A stretch of 64,000 nt of DNA from UBA7446 sp049596455 (GTDB lineage Bacteria; Bacteroidota; Bacteroidia; Flavobacteriales; Flavobacteriaceae): the NCBI GenBank assembly GCA_049596455.1, contig JBMYLP010000002.1, positions 157,243-221,242 of the forward strand, given 5' to 3'. Under the pieces are notes generated by a model, which saw only the letters and a list, made by a program, of their open reading frames with translations, was not told the origin of the DNA and did not search any database. This document shows, piece after piece, positions 27,969-36,400 of the stretch; position 1 is the first letter of the stretch; each line of letters begins with the position of its first letter. The position numbers were made by a program, and so were the translations under genes.

Positions 27969-28544
27969 ATGAGTTTTCACCCTTCCCTTTTAACACCTCA
28001 GGCAAAAGCCAAAAAAATGATGCTTTGGTTTGCCATGATTAGCATGACCATGATGTTTGCTGGACTAACAAGTGCCTACGTGGTGAGTAAAGCACGACCA
28101 GATTGGCTTACAGATTTTGCACTTCCCGCAGCATTTCACCTTAGTACTTTGGTTATTTTAGTTAGTAGTTTTACCTTTTGGATGGCATTCAAAATGCTAA
28201 AAGTGGATAATGCCAAAGGCGTTACGCTTTATACACTTATTACCTTAGCCTTGGCGGTAGTGTTTTCCATCAGCCAGTGGGTTGGTTTTAGCAGTATTGT
28301 ATCCGATGGCTACTATTTTACGGGAGCAGAAAGCACCGTAACTACATCGTTTTTGTATGTGCTTGTCATCACGCATTTTGCACACCTTATTGGAGGCATT
28401 GTAGTGCTTTTGGTGGTGCTTATGCGCCATTTAAATGGGGTTTACCAGAGTAAACCACTAGGTTTTGTGTTGGCACATACCTTTTGGCATTTTCTGGGTT
28501 TTTTATGGCTCTATTTATTTGTGTTCTTATTCTTTTTAAGATAA
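27969..28544 (+). CDS. Cytochrome c oxidase subunit III-like protein, short form
   Basis: A 191-residue heme-copper oxidase subunit III family protein with five hydrophobic helices. Typical residues are MMFAGLTSAYVVSK near the N-terminus and THFAHLIGGIVVLL and AHTFWHFLGFLWLYLFVFLFF at the C-terminal helices. It starts immediately after ctaB. A second, longer subunit III gene follows. In Bacteroidota two adjacent subunit III genes of this kind are common, but why both are needed is not known. Confidence 0.92.
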   Translation: MSFHPSLLTPQAKAKKMMLWFAMISMTMMFAGLTSAYVVSKARPDWLTDFALPAAFHLSTLVILVSSFTFWMAFKMLKVDNAKGVTLYTLITLALAVVFSISQWVGFSSIVSDGYYFTGAESTVTTSFLYVLVITHFAHLIGGIVVLLVVLMRHLNGVYQSKPLGFVLAHTFWHFLGFLWLYLFVFLFFLR

Positions 28545-28588
28545 AGTTTAATACGTAATTTTGTACTCAATTTAACCGATATCCACAC

Positions 28589-29569
28589 ATGGAAGCAACA
28601 ACCAACTTAGTAGAAAACGAGAATGTTTGGGACGGAGGAAACAAACCACTAAATGCATCTTATGGTAAAATGATGATGTGGTTTTTCATTGTATCAGATG
28701 CCCTAACCTTTTCTGGTTTTCTAGTCGCTTATGGCTTTTCTCGCTTTAAAAATATTGATTCATGGCCTATTGCCGATGAAGTATTTTATCACTTTCCCTT
28801 TTTACACGGGGTTAATGCACCGATGTATTATGTAGCATTGATGACGTTTATCCTTATTTTCTCGTCGGTGACTATGGTTCTTGCAGTAGACGCTGGTCAT
28901 AAAATGCAAAAAAACAAAGTTGCTGTGTATATGCTACTTACCATTCTTGGTGGAGCAGTATTTGTGGGCTCTCAGGCGTGGGAATGGAAAAACTTTATCA
29001 AGGGTGAATATGGAGCAGTAGAAACCAAAGGGGGGCAAATTTTGCAGTTTGTTTCTGCTGATTCTGGAGAGCGAGTAGCACTTTCTTATTTTGCAACTAC
29101 GCAACCAACAGACCGCGCGCAACATTCCGCCGATAAAGGCCTTTGGTATGTTGACGAAGCCACACTTCCAACATACACCGTTGCCGAGGTGCAACAGGGC
29201 TTTTTGGCAAATCCTGATTTACGTATTAAAACCGAAATGATTGATGCCGAAACAGGGCATAAAATTGTTTTAGACCGTGCAGCTTCCGAGGCAAAACTTT
29301 CTCAAGCAGTACATGTGGTGGAAGGCGCAAACCTTATTCGAAATGAATACGGAAATCGTCTTTTTGCAGACTTCTTCTTTTTTATCACAGGCTTTCACGG
29401 CTTTCACGTATTTTCGGGTGTAGTGATTAACGGTATTATCTTTTTTAATGTGCTGCTAGGCACCTACGAACGCCGAGGACATTACGAAATGGTTGAAAAA
29501 GTTGGACTCTATTGGCACTTTGTAGACCTTGTTTGGGTTTTTGTATTTACCTTCTTTTATCTTGTATAA
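28589..29569 (+). CDS. ctaE: Cytochrome c oxidase subunit III, long form
   Basis: A 326-residue subunit III. Helices about 28-50, 75-100 and 108-125 are followed by a soluble stretch of roughly 110 residues (about 135-245, from EWKNFIKGEYGAVET to IRNEYGNRLFAD), then FFFFITGFHGFHVFSGV and YWHFVDLVWVFVFTFFYLV, the classic subunit III C-terminal signatures with histidines. The soluble insertion between helices is absent from ordinary 190-260-residue subunits III. Possible TAATTTTG box at 28556-28563 lies 25 nt upstream. Confidence 0.93.
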   Translation: MEATTNLVENENVWDGGNKPLNASYGKMMMWFFIVSDALTFSGFLVAYGFSRFKNIDSWPIADEVFYHFPFLHGVNAPMYYVALMTFILIFSSVTMVLAVDAGHKMQKNKVAVYMLLTILGGAVFVGSQAWEWKNFIKGEYGAVETKGGQILQFVSADSGERVALSYFATTQPTDRAQHSADKGLWYVDEATLPTYTVAEVQQGFLANPDLRIKTEMIDAETGHKIVLDRAASEAKLSQAVHVVEGANLIRNEYGNRLFADFFFFITGFHGFHVFSGVVINGIIFFNVLLGTYERRGHYEMVEKVGLYWHFVDLVWVFVFTFFYLV

Positions 29570-29570
29570 C

Positions 29571-29945
29571 ATGGCACATAAACTTTCTATTTTCCGCGGA
29601 CTTGTAACCTTCAAATCCAATGAACAAAAAATTTGGGGGGTACTCATTTTTCTTTCCATTGTAACAGCCATTGAAGTGGCGCTTGGAATTATCAAGCCTG
29701 CCTTTTTGCTAACGCCTGTGTTTGGCATGAAAGGACTAAACTGGATATTTATCATTTTAACGATTGTAAAAGCATACTACATTGCATGGGATTTTATGCA
29801 CTTACGTGACGAAAAGCGCAGCTTTACCTCATCTATCGTGTTGCCGCTTTTAATCCTTATTCCATACCTAATTTTTATTTTACTTGTCGAAGCCGACTAC
29901 ATTTACAACGTAATGTTAGACGGCTTTGTAAGCTGGAATTTCTAA
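29571..29945 (+). CDS. Cytochrome c oxidase subunit IV family protein
   Basis: A 124-residue membrane protein with three helices (about 20-40, 55-78, 85-110) and the conserved start MAHKLSIFRGLVTFKSNEQKIWGVL. The segment AYYIAWDFMHLRDEK is typical of bacterial subunit IV, where the FMHL motif lies at a helix boundary. The ATG at 29571 is preferred to the upstream in-frame ATG at 29529, which would lie inside the subunit III gene. It follows that gene by 1 bp. Confidence 0.9.
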   Translation: MAHKLSIFRGLVTFKSNEQKIWGVLIFLSIVTAIEVALGIIKPAFLLTPVFGMKGLNWIFIILTIVKAYYIAWDFMHLRDEKRSFTSSIVLPLLILIPYLIFILLVEADYIYNVMLDGFVSWNF

Positions 29946-29952
29946 TCAACAC

Positions 29953-30579
29953 ATGAAAAAATACATTGTCCTAGCCATACTTTTTGTTTTTCCGCTAGTG
30001 GTGTATTTGTTTTTTGCTTCGGGTGTAAATCACTTTGCAAAGCTTCCTGTGCTTACTCAAAATGTTGAAGAAATAGGGGAATATAGCGATGTACAGTTCA
30101 AAGATCGCATCACTGTTTTAGGCTTTTTCGGCAATGTTTTGCAAGACAAAAAAGCATTGGCATTAAACCTAAATCAAAAAATATATAAGCGGTTTTATCA
30201 GTTTGCAGACTTTCAATTTTTGATTGCTTTGCCCAAAGGCACAGAGACGCAAGCAGAAAATCTTAAGGCGGAACTCAAAGGTAGTACGGGAACCGATATG
30301 TCTCGCTGGAATTTTGTGTTTCTGGCACCTGATGACCTTCAGCACATTTTTAAAAGTTTGAATTTACCCTTATCGCTTGATGCTAACTTGGCCAATCCAT
30401 TTGTGTTTATCATTGATAGAGATGCCAATCTTCGCGGCAGAGATGATGATGATTTTTTTGGTTACGATGCACGTTCTGTAGCTGACATAAACAACAATAT
30501 GGTAGATGATGTAAAGGTAATTTTAGCAGAATATCGATTGGCATTAAAAAAATACAATAAGGATATAAACCGTCAATAA
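29953..30579 (+). CDS. Membrane-anchored Sco/thioredoxin-fold-like protein without cysteines
   Basis: A 208-residue protein with one N-terminal anchor (about 5-23) and a periplasmic domain. It contains no cysteine at all. The domain resembles the Sco fold of its neighbour: DRITVLGFFGNVLQDKKALALNLNQKIYKR is placed where the Sco protein has its CxxxC strand and helix, and FVFIIDRDANLRGRDD corresponds to the later FALVDQNGYLRSR strand. It is therefore probably a non-metal-binding partner of Sco in CuA assembly, but this is inference from alignment by eye and gene order. Confidence 0.6.
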   Translation: MKKYIVLAILFVFPLVVYLFFASGVNHFAKLPVLTQNVEEIGEYSDVQFKDRITVLGFFGNVLQDKKALALNLNQKIYKRFYQFADFQFLIALPKGTETQAENLKAELKGSTGTDMSRWNFVFLAPDDLQHIFKSLNLPLSLDANLANPFVFIIDRDANLRGRDDDDFFGYDARSVADINNNMVDDVKVILAEYRLALKKYNKDINRQ

Positions 30580-31277
30580 TGCGTCGCTACTCCTACATTG
30601 CCGTTGCATTTATCGTTTTGGTGTTTGGTATCATTTTCGTTCCCCGCATCATCGACCGTTTTCAACAGTCCAATTTGGTAGACAACAACAGATTGAGCGC
30701 GCCCGCAGCCCTATCCTTTATTGAACTTAATGGAGAGGCAAAGCGCGTACCAGATTTTGTGTTTACCAATCAAGATGGACGCTTGATTTCCAACGAAGAT
30801 TATTTGGGAAAAGTGTATGTGATTGAGTTTTTCTTTACCACCTGTCCAACCATTTGTCCTATCATGAATGCCAACATGAAACGACTTGAAGAAGCGTTTG
30901 GAAATCGGAATGATTTTGGCATTGCTTCGTTTACTATTGACCCTGAAAAAGACACCCCCGAACAACTCAAACGCTACGCAGAAAACTTGAGTGTTTTTAG
31001 TCAAAATTGGCATTTCCTCACGGGTGATGCCGCCGCCATTTATACATTGGCAAATACTGGCTTTAACATTTTTGCTGGTATTAATCCAAATGTGGCAGGC
31101 GGTTTTGAACATCAAGGATATTTTGCCTTAGTGGATCAAAATGGTTACCTTCGTTCAAGAAGAGATTCCTTTGGTAATCCAATTGTCTACTACTTAGGCA
31201 TACCCGAATCTGAACTTGATATACAGGGCACAGATATGCTATTGGAGGATGTTCAAAAATTGCTACACGATGAATAA
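30579..31277 (+). CDS. Sco-family copper chaperone
   Basis: Periplasmic, membrane-anchored thioredoxin-fold protein that delivers copper or reducing power for the CuA centre of oxidase subunit II. The 232-residue protein has one anchor (about 7-25), the copper site FFFTTCPTICPIMN near residue 90, and a distal histidine in GGFEHQGYFALVDQ, which together give the C-x3-C...H triad. It shares one base with the preceding gene (stop TAATG) and its end overlaps the next gene by 8 bp, so the unit is translationally coupled. Confidence 0.93.
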   Translation: MRRYSYIAVAFIVLVFGIIFVPRIIDRFQQSNLVDNNRLSAPAALSFIELNGEAKRVPDFVFTNQDGRLISNEDYLGKVYVIEFFFTTCPTICPIMNANMKRLEEAFGNRNDFGIASFTIDPEKDTPEQLKRYAENLSVFSQNWHFLTGDAAAIYTLANTGFNIFAGINPNVAGGFEHQGYFALVDQNGYLRSRRDSFGNPIVYYLGIPESELDIQGTDMLLEDVQKLLHDE

Positions 31278-31794
31278 TAAATCACTAAAAAGGTATAATA
31301 ACATTATAATTGCTGTTTCTATTGTAATTCCAATAGTGGTTGCAGTCCTGTTTACCATTCGTATTCCCAATGTCGCACCGCTAGATATGCTACCGCCAAT
31401 CTATGCTACTATTAATGGTGTCACGGCTTTTCTGTTGGTGTTAGCGGTGATGCAGATTAAACGTGGCAACCGAAAAGTTCATGAAAGGCTGATGAAAATC
31501 AATATCTTTTTATCATTGCTTTTTTTGGTGATGTATATCGCCTACCATATTACGTCAGACCCTACTCCTTACGGGGGAGAAGGGCTCATTAGATATGTGT
31601 ATTTCTTTATATTGATAACGCATATTTTGCTTTCTGTCGCACTAATTCCGCTGGTGTTGTTTACATACAAACACGCTGCACTTCGTGATTTTAAGGCACA
31701 CAAACGCCTCTCAAAAATAACCTTTCCTATTTGGCTTTACGTGGCTGTTACGGGCGTAGTTGTGTACCTAATGATAGCGCCTTATTACGGTTAA
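31270..31794 (+). CDS. DUF420 membrane protein
   Basis: A 174-residue protein with five predicted helices. DUF420 proteins (CtaM-like in Firmicutes) are often found with heme-copper oxidase genes and are thought to help assemble heme a. Conserved histidines are in VHERLMKIN, IAYHITSD, LITHILLSVAL and HAALRDFKAHKRLSK, typical of the family. The ATG at 31270 is chosen because it overlaps the Sco stop; an in-frame ATG at 31216 would lie within that gene. Confidence 0.88.
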   Translation: MNNKSLKRYNNIIIAVSIVIPIVVAVLFTIRIPNVAPLDMLPPIYATINGVTAFLLVLAVMQIKRGNRKVHERLMKINIFLSLLFLVMYIAYHITSDPTPYGGEGLIRYVYFFILITHILLSVALIPLVLFTYKHAALRDFKAHKRLSKITFPIWLYVAVTGVVVYLMIAPYYG

Positions 31795-31795
31795 T

Positions 31796-31990
31796 ATGCC
31801 TGTCTTAATATCACTTTTTTCTGGTCTTTTGGGATTGCAGTGCGCCATGTGCCGTGCCGTTTTAGAAACCGGTGCCGATGCCGAAACCGCCAAAAGCCTA
31901 AACGACGGCATTGTGTATTTAATGGTAATACCCTATATCCTTGTTGGGGTGGTTGGCTATGCTGTTTATCAGCAGTTCAACAAGAAGTAA
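31796..31990 (+). CDS. Small membrane protein with a CAMC motif, unknown function
   Basis: A 64-residue protein starting 1 bp after the DUF420 gene. It has two hydrophobic segments (about 2-20 and 40-58), with C16-x2-C19 (LQCAMCRAVLETG) after the first one, and a basic C-terminus QQFNKK. I do not recognise a named family with certainty, but a protein of this size and pattern at the end of oxidase assembly operons seems conserved in Bacteroidota. The CxxC could bind copper or heme, or act in thiol exchange, in keeping with the Sco neighbours; this is inference. Confidence 0.75.
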   Translation: MPVLISLFSGLLGLQCAMCRAVLETGADAETAKSLNDGIVYLMVIPYILVGVVGYAVYQQFNKK

Positions 31991-32059
31991 TACTTTTGTA
32001 ACATATTCATACTTTGCTCGTTGAGTAAGTAAATGCATTAAGCCAACATACGCTGCCCT

Positions 32060-32764
32060 ATGATAGAAATCAAAGAATTGCACAAGTCCTATACTTTAGG
32101 ACAAAACACCCTTCATGTATTAAAGGGTATAAATTTTGATGTTCAAGAAGGGGAAATGGTTGCCATTATGGGGTCATCGGGTTCCGGAAAATCTACCTTA
32201 CTCAATATTTTAGGTATGTTGGATGTTGCAGATGCTGGCACTTATACTTTAGACAATAAGTCTATTAAAAACCTTGACGAAACCAAAGCTGCCATTTACC
32301 GTAACAAGTTTTTGGGATTTGTGTTTCAGTCGTTCAATTTGATTTCGTACAAAACAGCACTTGAAAATGTGATGCTTCCGCTGTACTATCAAAAGGTTGT
32401 ACGAAAAGAACGTCAAGAGCGTGCACAAAAGTTTTTGGAACAGGTTGGGTTAGGCCCATGGGCGTCACATCACCCCAACGAACTTTCGGGTGGGCAAAAA
32501 CAGCGTGTTGCTATTGCGCGTGCTTTGGTTTCAGAACCAAAAGTACTTCTTGCCGATGAACCTACCGGAGCGTTGGACTCCAAAACTTCTTACGAGCTTA
32601 TGGATGTGTTACAAACAATTAACGACACAGGAATTACACTACTTATTGTAACGCACGAAGAAGATATTGCCAATATGTGCAAACGCATTGTGCATTTGCG
32701 CGATGGCATTATTGTAGAAGACAAAAAAGTCAAACAAGTTAGAGCCAGTTCGTATGTGGAATAG
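32060..32764 (+). CDS. MacB/LolD-type ABC transporter ATP-binding protein
   Basis: A 234-residue ATPase with Walker A GSSGSGKST near residue 36, Q-loop FVFQSFNLI, signature LSGGQKQRVAIARAL, Walker B VLLADEPTGALDS and a switch histidine in IVTHEE. This set is typical of the MacB/LolD/FtsE subfamily, which drives mechanotransmission across the periplasm rather than bulk transport. The permease is not fused to it. It overlaps the next permease gene by 11 bp. A TACTTTTG box lies at 31991-31998. Confidence 0.94.
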   Translation: MIEIKELHKSYTLGQNTLHVLKGINFDVQEGEMVAIMGSSGSGKSTLLNILGMLDVADAGTYTLDNKSIKNLDETKAAIYRNKFLGFVFQSFNLISYKTALENVMLPLYYQKVVRKERQERAQKFLEQVGLGPWASHHPNELSGGQKQRVAIARALVSEPKVLLADEPTGALDSKTSYELMDVLQTINDTGITLLIVTHEEDIANMCKRIVHLRDGIIVEDKKVKQVRASSYVE

Positions 32765-33983
32765 AGACCGTTGGCAGGAAATGTTTTACACCCTAAGCAA
32801 GAACAAATTGCGCACAACGCTGTCAGGGTTTACTGTGGCGATGGGTATTTTCATTTTTGTCTTGCTTTTTGGGTTTGGCAACGGACTAAAAAACTCTTTT
32901 GAGCAATTTTTTTTAGACGATTCCACCAATACGGTTTGGTTGTATCCGGGGCAAACCGAAAAACCGTATCGTGGATTTAAAGCCAAACGCCGCATTATTT
33001 TCAAAAATGACGACTTGACAGATATTCAACAAAACTTTCCTTTCTTTATTGAATATATTACCCCTCGCATTAGTCGAGGCGCACTTGTAAAACGAGGCAA
33101 GGAAAGTAACAATTACACCATTAGAGCAGTTGCACCTGGACATCAGTATGCCGAAAAAACAATCATTACCAAAGGGCGTTATATCAACGAGGCGGATGTG
33201 CAAAACACAACCAAATTTGCTACCATTGGCAGATTGGTAGAAAAAGATTTGTTTGGAAACAAGCCTTCTTTAGGAGAGCAGATTGATGTCGGAGGCGTAT
33301 CGTTCAAAGTAGTTGGTGTGTTTAAAGATGAGGGTGGCGATAACGAAGAACGCCTTATTTATATTCCCTATACCACACGACAACGCCTAGAAAAAAGTAA
33401 CGATCGCATTGACCAAATCATTGTGGCGTTTCGTCCCGAACTGGGTCATGCCGGTGCTATAGCATTGGAAAAGAAACTGAACAGCTTTATGCGTAAAAAA
33501 CACAACATTGCCCCAGACGACCGCAGCGGAATTTATGTGCGCAATGTTGCCGCCGACTTAAAGGAAACTCAACAATTTGCCAGTGTGTTGCAACTCATTG
33601 TAACTTTTGTAGGATTAGGGACCTTATTGGCGGGCATTATTGGTATTTCCAATATTATGGTATTTGTGGTAAAAGAACGCACCAAAGAGCTGGGTATTCG
33701 CAAAGCGATTGGCGCAACGCCCAAATCGGTAGTGGGTATGATTTTACACGAATCTGTTTTTATTACCACTATTGCGGGTTACGTAGGCTTGTTGGCTGGC
33801 GTGGGCACCCTTGCGCTAATCGGCGATTCGCTTGAGGAATTTTTTATCATTAACCCATACATCAGCACCAGCACCGCTGTCGGTGCAACGCTAATTTTAA
33901 TCCTTTTTGGCGCAGTAGCCGGCTATATTCCTGCGCGACGTGCTGCAAAAATTAAACCCATAATTGCCTTAAGAGACGAATAA
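32754..33983 (+). CDS. MacB/FtsX-type ABC transporter permease 1
   Basis: A 409-residue permease with the MacB topology: one N-terminal helix (about 20-42), a large periplasmic domain (about 45-275), and three C-terminal helices followed by a cytoplasmic RAAKIKPIIALRDE end. The conserved LGIRKAIGATPKSV motif, which couples to the ATPase, lies before the second helix of the C-terminal bundle. It is a paralogue of the next gene and probably forms a heterodimer with it. It overlaps both neighbours. Confidence 0.93.
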   Translation: MWNRDRWQEMFYTLSKNKLRTTLSGFTVAMGIFIFVLLFGFGNGLKNSFEQFFLDDSTNTVWLYPGQTEKPYRGFKAKRRIIFKNDDLTDIQQNFPFFIEYITPRISRGALVKRGKESNNYTIRAVAPGHQYAEKTIITKGRYINEADVQNTTKFATIGRLVEKDLFGNKPSLGEQIDVGGVSFKVVGVFKDEGGDNEERLIYIPYTTRQRLEKSNDRIDQIIVAFRPELGHAGAIALEKKLNSFMRKKHNIAPDDRSGIYVRNVAADLKETQQFASVLQLIVTFVGLGTLLAGIIGISNIMVFVVKERTKELGIRKAIGATPKSVVGMILHESVFITTIAGYVGLLAGVGTLALIGDSLEEFFIINPYISTSTAVGATLILILFGAVAGYIPARRAAKIKPIIALRDE

Positions 33984-35251
33984 TGTTTAGAACCCTATTT
34001 GATAGAGACACTTGGCAAGAAATTTTTGGATCAATCCAAAAAAACAAATTGCGCACGGTGGTTACCGTGATTGGGGTGTTGTGGGGAATTTTCATCTATA
34101 TCACACTTTCTGGAGCCTCAAAGGGATTAGATAACGGTTTTGAACGTCAATTTGAAGAGGTTGCCATTAACTCCCTTTTTGTTTGGGCACAGCGCACTAG
34201 TATTCCATACGACGGATTTCGAACAGGGCGCAACATGCAACTTAAATTAGACGACCAGAACTATTTGATGCAGCGTGTACCTCAACTTCAATATGTGGCT
34301 CCACGAATTGCGCGTGGTGTTTTTGGCGGAAATGGCTCGTCTGTAAAGCGAGGCGGAAAAAGTGGTGACTATGCTGTGTATGGCGACTTTCCCATTTTGG
34401 TAAAAATTGCTGCAAAAGATATTTTTGATGGCGGACGCTTTATCAACCAAGCTGATATTGACAACCAACGAAAAGTGTGTGTGATTGGCGAGCGCACCCA
34501 AATGGAGCTTTTTGAAAAGAATGAAGATCCGATTGGAAACTACGTTCAGATTGATGATATGTATTTTCAAGTGGTTGGCGTGCACAAATTTTCAGGCGGT
34601 GGCGGATTTGAAAGCGATAGTGATATTTTTATTCCCTTTACCACCTTTAAAAAACTATACAACACAGGCGATAACGTAGATTGGTTTGCCATGGCGGCTT
34701 ATGACGATGCCGATGTGGTGGCTGTTGAAAAAGATATTAAAGCTGCACTCAAAGTAAAACACCGTGTACATCCCGATGATGAACGTGCTTTTGGTAGCTT
34801 TAACTTGGGCGAAGTGTTTAACAGAGTAAAAGGCTTTTCAAGCGGCATGAATATCTTATCTGTTGTGGTGGGAATTGCTACCATTTTGGCAGGGGTCATT
34901 GGTATTGGAAATATTTTATTGATTTCGGTACGTGAGCGCACCAAAGAGCTGGGCATACGCCGTGCGTTGGGAGCTACGCCTAGAGAGGTGCGTATGCAAA
35001 TCATTATTGAGTCTGTTTTTTTAACGCTTATTGCAGGAATTTTGGGGATTATTTTGGGGGCATTTGTTTTGGCAATCATCAATGTGTTGACCGCTGATAA
35101 CGCTAGCTTTCCCTACACCAACCCAACTGTTCCCGTAAAATTTATTTTAGGCGCTTTGGGGCTAATGGTTGTGTTGGGTACGCTCATCGGACTTATCCCA
35201 GCGCAGCGCGCTGTAAGCATTAAACCCATAGACGCATTAAGAGAAGAATAA
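33983..35251 (+). CDS. MacB/FtsX-type ABC transporter permease 2
   Basis: A 422-residue permease with the same domain order as the preceding one: N-terminal helix after IQKNKLRTVVTVIGV, periplasmic domain (about 45-285), C-terminal helices with LGIRRALGATPREV, and the ending QRAVSIKPIDALREE. It shares a TAATG junction with permease 1. The pair probably forms the two halves of a dimer, with asymmetric periplasmic surfaces. The adaptor gene follows 18 bp downstream. Confidence 0.93.
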   Translation: MFRTLFDRDTWQEIFGSIQKNKLRTVVTVIGVLWGIFIYITLSGASKGLDNGFERQFEEVAINSLFVWAQRTSIPYDGFRTGRNMQLKLDDQNYLMQRVPQLQYVAPRIARGVFGGNGSSVKRGGKSGDYAVYGDFPILVKIAAKDIFDGGRFINQADIDNQRKVCVIGERTQMELFEKNEDPIGNYVQIDDMYFQVVGVHKFSGGGGFESDSDIFIPFTTFKKLYNTGDNVDWFAMAAYDDADVVAVEKDIKAALKVKHRVHPDDERAFGSFNLGEVFNRVKGFSSGMNILSVVVGIATILAGVIGIGNILLISVRERTKELGIRRALGATPREVRMQIIIESVFLTLIAGILGIILGAFVLAIINVLTADNASFPYTNPTVPVKFILGALGLMVVLGTLIGLIPAQRAVSIKPIDALREE

Positions 35252-35269
35252 TAACGAAAACCCATACAA

Positions 35270-36400
35270 ATGAAAAAAATCACCAAATATATCCTAATCG
35301 CACTACTTGTTATTGGCGTGCTTTTTTCGGCCGCGTATTTTGCCAAAACCAACAGTAAATCGGCAATAACGTACAAAACCGAAAAGCTATTTACTACCAC
35401 CATTGAAAAAGAAACCGTAGTTACGGGAAAGGTTGTTCCTGAGGATGAAGTGGAGGTAAAGCCACAAATTGGCGGAATCATTGACCGTATTTTTGTGGAG
35501 GAAGGCGATCAAGTAACCACAGGCGACCTTATTGCGCGCATCAAAGTAGTGCCCAACGAGCAAAATCTTAATTCAGCAAAAGGACGTGTGAAAAAAGCGC
35601 AAATTGCCCTTGCAACGCGCAGAAAAGATTTTAATCGCAATAAAGCACTTTACGAAAAAGGAATCATTTCCAATGCAGACTATATTGCCAACGAGCTATT
35701 GTACAATCAAGCACGGCAAGATGTGTTAAATGCTGAAAGCGATTTAAAAATCATTAGAGAAGGCTCTATTGGAGGTTCAAGTGCTGCCAATACCGATATT
35801 CGGGCAACCGTTCCTGGAACGGTTTTGGAAATTCCAGTAAAAGAGGGGGATCAAGTCATTGAATCCAACAGCTTTAATGCTGGAACTACCATTGCGGCTA
35901 TCGCCGATTTGGGGAAGATGATTTTTGAAGGAAAAGTGGACGAAGCAGAAGTGGCTTCTTTGCGTGTGGGTACGCCACTAAAAGTTAGTCTGGGCGCCAT
36001 TGAAGATCAAGAATTGGATGCTTCGTTAAAGTTTATCGCCCCCAAAGGAACAGAAGAACAAGGGGCAGTTCAGTTTAAAATTGAAGCGGATATGGTGCTA
36101 AATGACAGCATTTTTGTGCGCGCAGGCTATAGTGCAAATGCTTCAATAGTGTTGGACCGTAAAGAAGATATTTTGGCATTGCGTGAAGCACTTATTCAGT
36201 TTGACCGAAAAACCCAAGACCCGTATGTGGAGGTAATGACTGGCGATCAGAAATTTGAACGTCGTGAGGTAAAACTCGGCATTTCTGACGGGGTAAATGT
36301 GGAAATTCTTAAAGGTGTTTCTGAAGATGATGAAGTAAAAGTCTGGAACCGCACCGAAGAACGCGATGAGGAAAACGAAAACGATGAAGACGATGCGTAG
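35270..36400 (+). CDS. MacA-like periplasmic adaptor (membrane fusion protein)
   Basis: Connects the inner-membrane permeases to the outer-membrane TolC channel. The 376-residue protein has an N-terminal anchor (about 7-24), a biotinyl-lipoyl-like half-motif VEVKPQIGGIIDRIFVEEGD, a coiled-coil hairpin (about 100-165), the second lipoyl half (RATVPGTVLEIPVKEGDQV), and a beta-barrel. The C-terminus is very acidic (ERDEENENDEDDA). It ends inside the next gene. This layout is MacA/HlyD-like. Confidence 0.93.
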   Translation: MKKITKYILIALLVIGVLFSAAYFAKTNSKSAITYKTEKLFTTTIEKETVVTGKVVPEDEVEVKPQIGGIIDRIFVEEGDQVTTGDLIARIKVVPNEQNLNSAKGRVKKAQIALATRRKDFNRNKALYEKGIISNADYIANELLYNQARQDVLNAESDLKIIREGSIGGSSAANTDIRATVPGTVLEIPVKEGDQVIESNSFNAGTTIAAIADLGKMIFEGKVDEAEVASLRVGTPLKVSLGAIEDQELDASLKFIAPKGTEEQGAVQFKIEADMVLNDSIFVRAGYSANASIVLDRKEDILALREALIQFDRKTQDPYVEVMTGDQKFERREVKLGISDGVNVEILKGVSEDDEVKVWNRTEERDEENENDEDDA

